64,000 nucleotides of DNA from Haemonchus contortus (taxonomy: Eukaryota > Nematoda > Chromadorea > Rhabditida > Trichostrongylidae). Shown here in pieces: positions 9,826-22,927 of this stretch; within the stretch, counting starts at the first letter, position 1, and every line of letters starts with the position of its first letter. The notes below the pieces were generated by a model, which was not told the DNA's origin, did no database searches, and worked only from the letters and a program-made list of their open reading frames with translations. The DNA lies in contig LS997565.1 in assembly GCA_000469685.2 (NCBI GenBank), positions 45,227,810-45,291,809 on the forward strand, in the 5' to 3' direction. The translations under genes were made by a program, and so were the position numbers.

Positions 9826-12800
9826 ATGAATTGCCTCCAATAAATTCCCACTCTGAAATTACCTGGGAACAAATTCATGTTTTCAAGCCTCTTAAAAAGC
9901 TTGTAGATTAAATTCAATACCCACAGCATAAAGCCCAATGTTGCAAAAGCAAATGTCATGTAATGTCGATTACAATGTAATCTCATGCATAACTGAAATC
10001 AGAAAAGTTTTTCGCGAGATATTCGCTCTAAAACTTGTGGACATTCTGTGAGACTAAACTTTTACTATGTATTATCACAATGACTATTTCTGTTTGAAAA
10101 CAATTGTTTTTTCCTTCTGTACTAATGATTACTCCGTTTAACTTGCTGAAGAATTTTGCTTAAATTTGGCTATTTCGACCAGATAGAGTTCCTGAATTCT
10201 GAATCCTACTGGTATGTTGATCATCAGGTCCGTCAGCACGCGACCGAATGCACCGAAGAAAGCAAATTGTGATGAAGAAATTAACTTAGTGAAAATCCAT
10301 TCAGAGCTGCTTTCTTTACTTGTTTATTTTTTTAAGGAAAAACAACCAAGTTGCCATGCTGCTTTGATCTCTTTTTGCATTCAGCTTTCTTATTCGAAGC
10401 CATGTATTGGATGTTTTACTGATATCGAACACCACTTCTGCTCTCTTCTAAAGAGTAGAGAATGAGGTGCTAAATATCTATCAAAATGTCCGTGGGATGC
10501 ACCATGCATCTGACTTCCATACCTATTCATAAAGAGGCGATGAAAGCACTTGGCAAAGGGAAAAGGTCAATATCAATTGTTTCAGTGTAGGGTTCTCATG
10601 CGGATTTTACATATTATAGCTGTCCGAGCGTTTCATGCGTTCCTTGACTTTCTCGGACTCTCATTGCGACTTTGATGGCTTATCACAGGGGAACTTCACA
10701 TCGCTCTCTAAATTATGTTTCTTTACACTTGAACAAAACCTGGGGACAAAACTGAGGCGTCTTCGATGAATCCTCGGCGTCGTTAGAGCGAAAATATTAG
10801 GAAAGGCACATCAGGGGTTCGAATTGGGATAACTCCCTATATAATGTTTAGACTTTGGATATTTATTTCCAGCTATTTCTGTTTGTGGAAACTTTGGCAT
10901 ATTGGTCGTTTGCGAGTCATTACTTCATTGCAGGTCATATGCTGCACTGCTAATCTGAGCGCTTACTATGCGGTTAACATGAATTTCATGCCGGACTAAT
11001 GATGAGGTTCATATCTCCCTGTTGGTGCGTCTCCGTAAGACAGGAAGTTACCGTTTGTTTAAAGGGATTCGATGAGATTCTTATGCACGGAATCGCGTAA
11101 TCGCATGTAGTACACCACATTATCTTCGCGAACCAATCCGAAGAACGATTCTCATCACGGCAGCTTTGTAGTTGATGCTTAGGACTTGAATTGCAAACAT
11201 CATCCCATCCATTACCTAAAATAATTGAGTCACCATTTTACGAGCTCAATCTTGGCGATATTTTATGAACACTGCTACCTATAATAGGCGTGGGGTGACA
11301 GCCGTGATCCAGCTGAATCCCTTCATAGTCTCGAGTCCTCTACTCTTCGGGATTGACTAGGTAGTACAAAATTTGTCTGTACGGATGTAGAATACATAGG
11401 TCCTGCCGAGGCCAAATAAGTATAACTTAACGTCTTTCAGAAGCTGTTTCCCGGAAACGTGTAGGATTCACAAGAATCTGATCCCAAATTAAGCCTGCAC
11501 TATGGTACTCTCATGAGCTCATTCTGTTTTTTTCAGAGCATTGATTCCATCCAGAGTCTCTTTTCTTCTGAGTCCCTGCCATTCTCATCTGTTTACAAGT
11601 GATGATGTCGGTTTTAGACGTGAGCTGTCTTTAATAAGGGCCCTCGGACTGGAACTTCAGAGAACCTATAGTGCCCAGAACCTTCTAAGCTCTGCTGCTC
11701 AAATCGCAGAACTTTCTGTTGTCTGCCATAACAGGAAACCCAGAATGGGTCATAATGCAATGCGAAAATTGCCTGTTTAGGAAAACTGGACCTTTGCAGT
11801 ACAGCTTATCAGAGAAGCATTTTTAAGTTTCTTCACTTTTCTTTTTTCCAAGCTTCATTTTCTTTGTACAAATGGAATTCGAATTGCTAGCACCTTTGAG
11901 TAGAAATGCTATTGCCTTCATTAGATCAGATGCAGTAGCGCTCAAAGGTATTCGGCCAACTTTAACCTGCCATAACTTTTTTTCCCAGTGGAGCAAATCG
12001 CATGAAATTTTGATATGCTTAATGTTTTACACTATCCAACACTATTTGACTGCAAAGCAGCAATGTCCACATAACCAACGGGAAGGCGTTTTAGAAAATG
12101 CTGAAAACAAGTTTGTGACGTCTGCAGTTATTCGGACCTTATGTGCGTTTTTCTCTTCTATTGTGTTCGGCCCTAGCGCTCGTACACTTTAGACATGGGA
12201 CATGGCAAAAAGGAAAGAAGCCGTTGAATCAACAGTGTCCCTATTTGATTTCAAGCTCTTTGGGATTTTTGGGATATGATCAAAGCTACACATATTGAAA
12301 ATTTTGCTTGATTAAATCCAGCAGGAAAGGATTTATTACTAAAAAGGACAACTGAAAAAGCATCTGGCTGACGACTTTTTAGCTCTACTGTATATTATGC
12401 ACTTAAATGTCATAGTAGTAAATAAACAGAAGTGCTTAGTGTTGAATAGCGATATAAAGATTTATTCGGTAAACAAAACTGAAATGATAGTTACCGATGT
12501 CACCTTGAATATCCTCCTTTTCCTCGGCCAAATTGTTTCTTTGAAATTTGCGACTACGAAAAGGTAGCGGAAGTTTCCAGCCATCACCGAGCCATTGCCG
12601 AGTTATACCTTCCCTGAAAAGATTGGAAAGATCTATTGCTGGAGGGAAAGCTAGAGAGAATCCTTATTTGATTTACGAGCAAATCCATACAATTTCTCTT
12701 CCCTCCCACTTCTTGTCTTCCTCATAAATTGAGCTATTTCCTTCATTTAGAAAATTGGACCAATTTTCCGATTTCCTAGAAATATTTATCATAGTTCTAT

Positions 12801-14210
12801 CAAGTATGCTGTGTACAATTTTGAATTTCTCCTCTATATCTGCTCCCTTACAAGATGGTAATGCATTAGCTCTGTGCACCACTTCGTTTGCAGTTCTCTT
12901 TCAGTTTTAGCACTTCCTTTTATTACTATTTGAATTTGACCCAAGTAACAATATTCAAATGGACCTGATGGATACCGTAGCCACACATAAAGCTCCAAAT
13001 AACCACAATATGTCAAAAACGACTCGGGCTGCACGAGCTGAATTGTTGACCTCCCATCATTTCTCGAAATATTCCGAATAGGTGCTCCTTAATGATAACC
13101 TAACTGTTTGGCTGACGGAAAGGTCCGTGTTTGTTCGGGTTTCTCCTGGTTTTTCACTGATGGATGTGAATATTCAAATTTTTTTCTAGCAGTTTATACG
13201 AAACTTCGGTGCTCCTAAAAGATCGCAATCCCATAAATCGTGAAACCGCCCCAGTCCATTGCACTACTTCCTACCGAAAGATCTCTGGCTTCTTGAGCTT
13301 TCGCCTTATTGAAAAAACATGGACAGAGACAGTGCCCGGTCTTTCTCTTTTCTTCTACTCGACAAAATATTTTCAGATCCATTTTCTTGGTAGAAAACTG
13401 GAGAGCGAGCAAGCGTGAAAATTTAACAAAGTCCAATGGCGAAATTGTTAAATCGGGTGAGTACAAAAAAATGCGAAGTTACTTCTCCTATGACCTAGGA
13501 AGGGGCTCACATCTACTCCTGCATACTTGAGATGTTCAAGGCGAGAAATGTCAGATTCAGAGCTGCAAAGGTCACCTGATAAGCCTTCACTGCCCTGTAC
13601 TGGCTAGAAAAGTGGTAGAATGATAACATGTGGGTCTTCATATTTCCTAAGTCTTTCCCTCATATCTGTCGGCTAGTATAGGCGGAGCAACGGCCACAAT
13701 TTATGTTAACAGAAACCACCCTTGATAATGTGTGGTAAAACCTATGTACCAAAAAAATGAAGTCCAAAACAGTCTCGTCCTTCCTCTTTTCATGGAATGG
13801 CCCGAGGAATTCAAAGTCAGGGGTGTAAGGTAGGAGCTATGTGGTATAACATGAGTAACAAGCAAATTCTAACCACAATTGGGTAGCCATTGAATGACCA
13901 AACAGCAATCGACGCTGGGCTTGCATTTATCTCCCTTGCAAGAGCGGCAGCCCCGTGAATTCTAATCGAATGTTACCTTGGCTTTTTGTTGTCTTCCTAA
14001 GGGCTTCCGGTCTGAGCAAGTTTCGGCTCCATTCAAGACAAATTGAACGGCTACCAGTCAGTCAGGCGCTTGCAAGTATTACTTGCCCTTTCAAATCTGG
14101 GCTATCATGCTTTTAGTAGACAAATTGCGTACTCAACTAGCTGAGGTATATCGAGGTGTTTTTTGGCTATTAACTGACTTTACTTACAATTTATATTTGG
14201 TTGTTTTCAG
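9826..14210. other. Stretch without recognisable genes, upstream of the K2P channel exons
   Basis: About 4.4 kb with short ORFs only (for example 11872-12192 and 13209-13418, + strand) and no recognisable domain. The 5' exon(s) and promoter of the K2P gene should lie here, but I could not identify a convincing first exon. Confidence 0.4.
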
Positions 14211-14793
14211 GTTTCTACTATTGCTGTACATATTTCGCTTATAGTTGGTGTCATTGCTTATACAATATTTGGAGCTGTTGTCATACAACTGCTCGAATCG
14301 TCCGAGGAGCCGTTCGTTGAATTTACTAATTGGTGTCGCCTCAGGAATTTCCAATATTATTTTTTAAAAAGTCTTCCCTAGTACGCTTAGTGATGGTCTA
14401 CCCAGTATGAATGGATGACACTATTGAATCCAGGAACTAAAAGATAAATAGGATAGAGTGCACATCTGTGTCTCTGTCTGTCTGTCGTTCATCTGTCTGT
14501 CTGTCTTTCTGTCTGTCTGCAAGTCTATCTGTGTACGTGATTGCTCGTCTGTCTGTCTGTCTATCTGTCTCCCTCTTCGTCTGTATGTCTGTTTTTCAGC
14601 CCTCTGTCTGTCTGCCCGTCCGTCTATCTGCTTATCTTTTTCCTGTACGTCGACTCGCCCATGTGCTCGTTTGTGTGACTTTCCGTCTATCTGTTTGTTT
14701 GTTTGTTTGTCTGTCTGTCTGTCTGTCTGTCTATTTCTCTGCCTGCCTGTCTGCCTGCCTGTCTGTCAGTCTGTCTGTCTGTCTGTTTGTCTA

Positions 14794-14828
<35 letters not shown>

Positions 14829-14831
14829 GCC

Positions 14832-14872
<41 letters not shown>

Positions 14873-14903
14873 GCCTGTCTGTCTGTCTATTTATCTGCCT
14901 GCC

Positions 14904-14940
<37 letters not shown>

Positions 14941-14969
14941 GCCTGCCTGCCTGTCTGTCTGTCTGTCTC

Positions 14970-15016
<47 letters not shown>

Positions 15017-15019
15017 GCC

Positions 15020-15105
<86 letters not shown>

Positions 15106-18100
15106 GCCTGGGTGTCTGATGTTTGGTATCGTGAAAAGTAAACATCGAGTTTATATGTTGCATCCAACAGAAGATGACATTAGATATGGCCATTTATTAC
15201 AGCGTATTTGAGGGAATAATCGTGCAGAAACATCTGAATAACATGCTTATTTCCTCTTCCATGAGTGTTCAGAGTGTGCCCCTCAACTTTTTAGAATGAT
15301 CACAATTTCAGCTGAAGGAAAGGGAGGGTGGAGGAAATAGCCATTACAATTTCTTATTTCACTTACTCTGGAGTTACCAGTTACACTAAAATGACAGGGC
15401 ATATGAACCTTATACCAAATGAACTATCATATAATGGATTGTCACACAAGCTATGTCATTGTTCTGCGCCATATGGTGTCAATGGATTTCACTATGACAG
15501 ACATACACTCCGACAAATGCCGTTCTCATGGGTGCTGACAGCTGAATGACATCTGGCAATCCTGACAGAAATTTGAAACATTTTTCGATTTTTCAGCAAA
15601 ACAAAAAAGCTTGTTTTATCCTAACCTTTTGATTTCTAACACGTGTGATACCTACAAGTATTATTGACATAATTCGTTCTAAGATGGCCTATGCATTCGT
15701 CTTCCATTCAGAATCGTTGAAGCCTTTGAGTGCGTATGTGGCTCATATAATGTACGACAAAAGGTAGCTAAGCGGCCATGTGCAAGTTAGAGCACTTAAC
15801 TTATTGGACGAGTCTCATAGAGATTATTCCACCTTATAGGGACGGAAAGCTCCGTTAAGATCAGGGATAACTGATCCGGGATTCAATCCCTTGGTCATAG
15901 GTGCGACAATGTGATACTTCTAATTACCGAACCTTTGTCAGGTGGCATTCTTTCATCAATAATTTAATAATTATTTAAGTAATTCATTTACTATTTATCT
16001 ACTTTAATTAAGGCGGATAATGCCAGAGTGGCAGCCATCTGAATTCTGACTTATAATCACAATGAAAACTGGTGGAGTATAAATTGCTTGTTACTTTTTT
16101 ATTTTATTGCCCATTTGTTGTCTCATAAGTTTGCTTACTTGTTTATCAGCAGATGGAAATTTGATTAATACAGAAAATGAGTAGAATAGTAATCCCAAAT
16201 ATATAGAAGATATGACCATTCCGACATTCCTCAAGGTCCTACTCGAAGCCGGAGCCTTCTCGATTTCAGAGATATTCGAGGTGAAATAGAAGAGAATTCG
16301 TTGGAGGAATTCGATACATTCACTAAGGTCTATCTTGGTTCAGAGATATCCGCAATGGATCCAAAGGTATAACAACTACGATCATCCCTATCAGTTGCAG
16401 AGAAGATGTCTTCAGTATCGTCTAGGTACGCAAGTGTGTGGAGAAAGCTGTCGAAGGAGTTAGAACTAGAATTGACTGCAATGCCTACTTAATAGAGCAC
16501 ATTAGTATTGCTGAAATCGACGAATGCTATAGAAATGTCGAGTTTCCCGAGACGGGACCAAATAATCTACTGCCATCTGTGGGCTCGGGTAAAGCAGGAG
16601 CAAACAAACAGCGAGGTGAACAACTTGTCTGGAGCTTTACTTTTGACACCTCTTACTGAGGCCATTTTCAGAGTCGACGATTGAAGAAGAGATAGAGAGA
16701 GAAGTTGAGAAGTGGTCGTTCGGCAACGCCCTGATCTTTACCTTCAGCGTTATCACGACTATAGGTACGCGAAGAGTTCGATATTGCCACTGGTCCCCAC
16801 TTGCCAACAAATTTGGTCTTCTTTTCTATTCCCAGCACTTGCCTGAAGCCAAAACTGGCCTTGGGAAGCTTCTTGAATGTTTTACAACGGAATGAGGGCG
16901 GAACCTGTAACTGCTGTACAAACACCACAATTTTCCCAATAGTACTGATTTGGTTAGCCAAGCGTGAGAGCTGCATATGCAGCAGCCTGCACTCTCTCCA
17001 CCCTTCAAAAAGACATCATGTTAGCCGACCTCCCGGGATACATAAATAGAAACGCTGGACGCCACTAATCTACTCAATCAAGCGTGTTTCTGACTGGGCC
17101 TCGAATGAAGTCAGTCTCGGTAAAATCTCAGGAAAAACTCAAAATCACAAAAAATCTCCCTTTCACTACATTGTACAGCAGTTTTCGCTCGGCTTTCTCA
17201 TGAGATGACATTCCAACAAAAAAAAACGGGATTGACCTCACTTCTATCGGTTTTCGGTATTGTTCCGATTCAGCTCATCCCTAAAAACGCAAGCGCAAAT
17301 AAGGCAAAGGAACTGAATATTGGCAGTGTAACAACATATGCAAACAACCTCGATGAGCGCGACGCGACGCGGAAGAAAGGTATTGCAATAAACATTTTGG
17401 ATTTCCAGTCTTCTGGCAAGGCTTGGTAGTGATTCGGAGTGCCACACTCTGCTTTCAGATTCTACGAATGCTACAAGGCACAGTTCACGATAAAAATGGT
17501 TCTGGGATTCCCCCACAGGATGAATTTGGGGCCCCTGCATTTCATATCTGGCACTATTAAGTGGGAAGTTCTAGTTATAGAGTTATAAAGGCTCGAAAGT
17601 TGGCCCGTGTGTATCCTCGGACAAGTTTCACCGACATTGTAGAGGCTGCACAGATCACAAGAGAATCGATGTATTAAGTTCGAAAAACTACTCATGACTC
17701 ATACCGGCAGTTTAAGGCAGTTCTGTACAGTACTGGCTTAATGTAGTCAGCTCTTTGCGCAATTGCAATAACTTAAATCTCGTCCGAATATCCCTTCCAT
17801 GTTATTTTTGTCATGGCAATCTTGTCCAAACTCTATTTTGCCTACTTTTGAGGAGCCATATTTTTTTTCGAAATTGGCGAATTCTCTCGCTTTCCTCTCT
17901 ACCGGTGAACTATTACCAATCTATACTTCCGCTTTTCGAATAGAAACGGGTACCAGGAAATTATCGTGAACTGTGCCTTTATAAGATTCTAGTGCGACAA
18001 TATCTTTGAGGTAGATGTTTCGGGAGGGTATGGTCATGACTATCCTATTTCCTGCAGGAGATAACCAAACACTTGTTGCTTCTCCACCTGCATCAGAATT

Positions 18101-21100
18101 ATGCATGGCTTAATCTTAACTGCTTCCTAGAAAGTACCAGGAGAGGTCACGTGGTGCCAAGAAGCGTCTCATATGTATCAAAGTGTGGTTAAAAGATCAG
18201 TCTTCCAACCGGTTTTGGTTCTGAATTTATCTATTTTTCCTTCTTGAAATGGACTGCAAGAGTCTTGCAATTCGAGCAAAAGCTCTGCATACTCGGAAGG
18301 TCGCTGTGAAGACCGGTACACTACCGGAGTGGTGGCTCGTGACTAAGTTGGGTTAGATCTGACCAAAGAGTTATGACCGGTCATCTTACTTCGTCTCCCC
18401 TTGTCCCTTGGTCTAATCCACATTCTAAGTGCAGTCATTGTTTGAAGTACTGACTTACAAATACACGACTTTATGTTGCTATAGCGATTTGTTTCAGGGT
18501 ATGGTCATATTGCTCCCGAAACCTTCTATGGCCGCCTGTTCTGTATTTTCTTTGGCCTTATTGGTGTCCCACTTACCCTGCTTACTGTAGCTGATCTTGG
18601 TATGTTTATCTCAATGATTATGAGACAAGCCGTTGCCAAGGTATCGTCTCTATATAATCGATTCAAATGGAGGCCAACGAAGGTAGGAGTAATCTCCGAA
18701 ATTAGGAGACAGTTCGGTTAACTGTTCACCTCACCCAGGTGCAACTTCCTGATTCTCCTCCCTGCGACGGAGCGCTCTCCACTGCTCGAGATTTGAAGAG
18801 TTCAGAAACCGAAGAAGACGAAGAAGAAGGGATGTCCGAAGACCTTGGATCAAGGTGAGCCGGTGTCTGAAATGCAAAAGTAACTTACTTCCGAGGGTTA
18901 TTTTCGCATTTTCAAGAAGGACTGCTGAAGCTGTAGTACTGTCTGTGACGTTCGTGAGTTACTTGGTGCTCGGTGCCAAAGTACTCTCCGTCTATGAACC
19001 AGAAATGGACTTTTTCAATGCATTCTATTTCAACTTCGTTACCCTTACAACCATAGGTCTTGGTGATTTTGTACCCAGGAGGTGGGTTCGAACTTCCAGA
19101 AAATACTCCGTTGTCAATATATGGAGTTCTTTACAGCTTCGATTACCTATATGTCACATTGCTGTATATCGGAGTTGGTCTTGCCCTGACCACAATGGTC
19201 ATCGAAATGGCAGGTGATCTGCTTCGAAAACTGCATTATGTTGGAAGAAAAATCGACAACATGGCCAATACTACAGTGTGGTTTGGAGGGAAGAAGTAAG
19301 TTTCAGCTTGTTGTATGGAGGATAAACGTGTGATGATGAGCCTTAATTTAGAATGACCATGAAAAGCCTTATCAAGAACCTGGGAGATCAGTTCAATGTG
19401 CCTGAGGAAGAGCTAGCGAAGTTCGATCTCAATCAGTTTGTCGAAAATGCTCTAAAAGTCGAAGCAGGAGAAATGAAGACGTTGCGGGTATGCTGATCAG
19501 AGGGTTTTGGTCGACTGGACGAGTTTTCCGGTGTCTTGTTCAACTAGTACTATATTTTGATGTACAGTTTCGATAGTGCATAGAATTACGAAAATGTATT
19601 CAATGCTGCACTTCTCTTTTTTGTACTACTACGGTTTGGAGATACCTAGTCAGTAGCTTGTTGTGAGAAGGGTGGTTTCGGAAACAGACTAGACCTACTT
19701 ATCAGTAATAGTTCAATCTGACTAAATGAGTTCTCAGGAAAGGAAATTCTTTCAGAAACAAGTTTCCCCGCTTATTTTGGGCGACAAAGGAGCGGTGACC
19801 TACCGTAAACTACGAAACAAAAGCGAAAGTGAAATCCACTTTGTGGACGAGCGCTTAGGAAAAAATTGCGGTAAGTTTGCAATTGAGTTTTCCATTTGCA
19901 TATCCGAATTCCCAGAAATGGTTCTCCGGGCATAAGATGCGCAAAATTGTAGGTCTGTGGGTGGTGCTGAAAACCATCAGTTCGATCTTTATTGAAGGAT
20001 TGTTATGCCGTGCTACATCTTCTCATTGGTGGCTCGATGGGCTCGTATTAGGGTGTCCCAAAAGTTTTGAGAAAGTTTATTTGGCTTATTCAACACAAAA
20101 ATACTACAACAAAAAGGTGAGATCAGTAATCTAGATAGTGGCATTCTTCTGCCACGACGTCCCTCCATCGACTGGGCAGAGCATTGATGCCATTCATCCA
20201 GAAAGGAGAGGAGCGCGACGCAAACCCTTCATCTACTGCACCTTTGACCTCCTGACGATTATGAAATTTTTCCCCTTAAAGGTAAGCTTGTAGACTCCTG
20301 GAGGCGTGGTAGCTTCCGACACGCATCGACCAGCACCTGACGCTCGCTCTCAGTCAAAGAGTGGAATATAACTCCAGGAAGTGCTGCGCGAAAGCGACGT
20401 CTGCGAAGGATGTCGTGGATGGTGGATCGGAGAACAGAAGTCCTCCTCTCCATTCCTCTAAAGCTTTGAGAAGGATTGCTTTGGACGGAGGTTAAGACAA
20501 TCTCGGTCTTGGTGGAACGTGGACGTCCGCTCCGTGGCGCTTCGTCGAAGCGAATCTTCCTCTAGAAAGGCGACCGTTCCTCCTATAGCAGGTGGCGAGA
20601 GAAGGTGCAGTATTGCTCATCGATGACTGCAATTCATTCCAGGCTTGAGTGGCGGAGTAACCAGATCGGTAGTAATGAAGCAGAACGCACCGGTAGTCGT
20701 GTCGGTCGGAAATAATTGAAATGATGAAAACTTATTTCCAAAGATAAAGGGAAATACTGTTCTATTGTTATGACGATCCGCCAAGAGTGCCCTTTTCGTG
20801 CCCTTTTTTCCGTGGCTCTGCTTCGACGCTTTCTTGCGCAACATGGTTGCGAAATTCATGACCAAAATTTTCTCAAACCTTTTGGGACACCCTAATACAA
20901 TTCATCGATGGAAGCTCCCCAAAACATGCCAACTTCTACCAAAACTTGCGATTCTCCTAACATCATCGCCCCTGTAGAGTTGTAGATACAACAGCCACCG
21001 TGACTAAGACCTGTTTAATTCAGACACAGTTGGAGATTCGGTACGTACAATGGAAACGCTACCGCTAGTTGAAGCCAGGGACTGTATAGACTTTCAGGTT

Positions 21101-21281
21101 CGTTTTCTCTTGTTTTTTTTTGCTGCCATCAGCACCCGATTTCCTCGCTTTCCAAACATTTCACATGTTCCAGATTCCGTATTTGGATTTTGGCTGTACA
21201 AACTTCATTGATTCTTCTGTGCCGACGTCGTTTGATGATGAATACTTGAGGACTTTAGATACGAATAGAAGGAGACCGTAG
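14211..21281 (+). CDS. Two-pore-domain (K2P/TWK-type) potassium channel, 5' end unresolved
   Basis: A K+ leak channel of the plasma membrane, with two pore loops per subunit. Exons: 14211-about 14332 (TM1), 16426-16588, 16672-16764, 18498-18682, 18739-18854, 18917-19081, 19137-19295, 19352-19487, 19738-19870, 21024-21097, 21174-21281 (stop TAG). All phases from 16426 onward join. Selectivity filter 1 (TTIGYG) is split by the intron at 16764/18498. Filter 2 reads TTIGLGD around 19055. After TM4 comes LRKLHYVGRKI and WFGGKK, typical of nematode TWK channels, then a soluble tail. The TM3-side loop is acidic (ETEEDEEEG). The junction from the TM1 exon to 16426 is uncertain: the obvious donor at 14333 gives the wrong phase, so an exon may be missing. 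An apparent frame change near 19082 is resolved by a 55-nt intron. The first Met is not identified. The family call is solid; which TWK it is remains open. Confidence 0.88.
14464..15104. repeat. Very long (CTGT)n / (GACA)n tetranucleotide microsatellite
   Basis: About 640 bp of CTGT repeats with scattered CTGC, CTAT and TTGT interruptions. The left third (14464-14700) is degenerate and the right end (14960-15104) nearly pure. It lies in the K2P intron after the TM1 exon. It produces long chance ORFs (LSVCLSVC on plus, RQTDRQTD on minus) that are not genes. Confidence 0.97.
15683..15940 (-). repeat. tRNA-derived SINE copy 3 (intronic)
   Basis: A diverged copy antisense to the K2P gene. The plus strand shows CATTCAGAATCGT, ATGCGCAAG-like and GGGACGGAAAG landmarks, and a B-box complement in GGGATTCAATCCC. 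Confidence 0.6.
17475..17980. mobile_element. Non-autonomous DNA element with 20-bp terminal inverted repeats (family A)
   Basis: The left end AAGGCACAGTTCACGATAA at 17475 is the exact complement of the right end TTATCGTGAACTGTGCCTTT at 17961-17980. No transposase is visible in the 506 bp. It sits in the K2P intron 16765-18497. Related ends occur at 24673, about 26311, 54550 and 55200. Confidence 0.65.
20048..20894 (-). mobile_element. Decayed Tc1/mariner-type transposon
   Basis: An 847-bp element in the last large K2P intron (19871-21023). It is bounded by TA (20046-20047 and 20895-20896) and inverted repeats starting TTAGGGTGTCCCAAAAG; the right end is complementary with one mismatch over about 27 bp. 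The minus strand keeps broken transposase pieces. Around 20540-20395 there is GRPRSTKTEI followed by a helix-rich stretch, like the second N-terminal HTH of Tc1/mariner enzymes. Near 20200-20130 GINALPSRWRDVV resembles their C-terminal end. The catalytic core (DD[E/D]) is missing, so it is an internally deleted, non-autonomous relic. Confidence 0.7.
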
Positions 21282-22745
21282 AAATCAAGATAAACTGGTT
21301 ACTAAAAAAAGAAAACTAGGTCGTATTTTTTCGTTTAAGGGCACATTCCGCGATAACCTGGCTGCTCAGATGCTAAACAGGAGAGAGGTAATAGTAACTT
21401 GTCAAAAATTAGTCTGATTGTGAGACTTGAATCTGAGCCGAAAAGTTTTGGGCACGACAAGTTGATGTGTTCGTAAAATGGAGTAGGGGAAGCCGGTAGG
21501 GGTGAAGATAGAAGACATAACTGATAGTGAGTGCCCACCCAGCTTATGTATTTGATTTCGAGGTAATTACAGTATGAGAGGAGTTTGAGGGCGTAATGAC
21601 AGAGAGCTGTTGGCGAGATCGAGTAAAGAAATTAAGTCACTGATTGAACTGTTTCGAAGCGCTTCGCGCGGTCCCTTCGGGGCAGTACGGACTCAGGTAC
21701 TCTGATCGACTACCCCTGTGGTTTGCTAGGCTCTGTTCGAAAAGTTTTTGTCACGAAGGTGGCATAGAGTTTCCCTCAGTCGGGTGCCAGAAAGGGTTCG
21801 TTTTTGAAAGCTTCAAATCACTGTGCGGGAATCTCAAGCCTGCATCTTTCTGCTGGGAAACACTCATTTGCGAGAATCTGAGCAGATGCGTAGGTTACGT
21901 CGGAATGTGCCTTTGGTGATACGGTGCCCAAAAATCTATAATTATACATAATGGTGATTAATTTATTGACTATTTAGTATCACAGAAATCAACCTTAATC
22001 ATAAATTATTGTGAATATAAGGATCTTTGCCTTCCCGAAGTAGTCAGTACGATTGTTATGTACTACTATGATACATATTTTAAAATTAAATTTTGAAGTT
22101 CTCAAATAAACTTGGAATATGAGCGTTAAATGGGAGTAGATATTTCTGAAAATGAATGTCTGTGTTGGTTCAAGTGCTCCAACTATGGAAGTTCCATTCA
22201 GATGGAACAGGTCTATTTTGCAAAAAAGGCGAAGTAGTTTCGTAGAACGGTCATAACTGAAGGAACAACTTTTTATATACTCATGAACTTCATGTCCGTA
22301 ACGGCTGTTCACTGATTGGAGTTTCCCTTTGCATATACGACAGCCTTCCAACCTTGAATTCTAGTGAGAGGGCTGGAAGAATGGAATTGACCTAATATAT
22401 GCTGACATCCGGGCGATGCAAACAACAAGCCTAGATGTCAAAACAGGTCCTTTCAGAAGGTGACACCATACGGTGATTAGGGTCATGTCAAGGGCAGGAG
22501 GTTAAAAATTACCGTAGTCGTAGTTTAGAGCTATTTCGACACTGGAGAGAGAGTAAATGAAAACGGAGACAGGTATCGCTGGGAGAGGGATTCTGATGGA
22601 GGCTACTAACTTGCTCACTGAAAACGTGCTCCATCATTTGAAAAAACTTGAATTAGCAACTTCCAGAGTAGAAAACAGGGTGAGGAGGACGGAGAGCTAA
22701 TGTAAAGTTGACGGCAGTGACAAATAGCCAGGTCCTCGTCTTCGA
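21282..22745. other. Intergenic stretch after the K2P gene
   Basis: Contains an unrecognised minus-strand ORF of 118 codons (21995-22351) with no known motif. I see nothing else I can name. Confidence 0.45.
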
Positions 22746-22927
22746 GCACCCGTTCCACTTTTCCGTAGAAACTGGGTTACGCCGCAGCCATCGCACGCGA
22801 CGTGTCATCCCGCGATCTTTGATAAATGTCGCACTTGTTAGCGTGGAGGCCATCTCAAGATCGCAGTGGGCTGCGCGAAGTGGGCAGGGTGACCTGGGTT
22901 CACGGTCTCGCGGGAGAAACGTTCCCT
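22746..22927. repeat. GC-rich TIR element (family B), internally deleted copy
   Basis: Shares both ends with the copies at 52282 and 53119: ACGCCGCAGCC near the left and TGGGCAGGGTGACCT near the right. About 100 bp of the middle is absent. Confidence 0.65.

Noticed and set aside
14458..15193. Cys/Leu/Ser-rich and Arg/Gln/Thr/Asp-rich proteins of 100-227 residues
   Set aside because: They are translations of the CTGT/GACA microsatellite; every frame is open because the repeat lacks stops.
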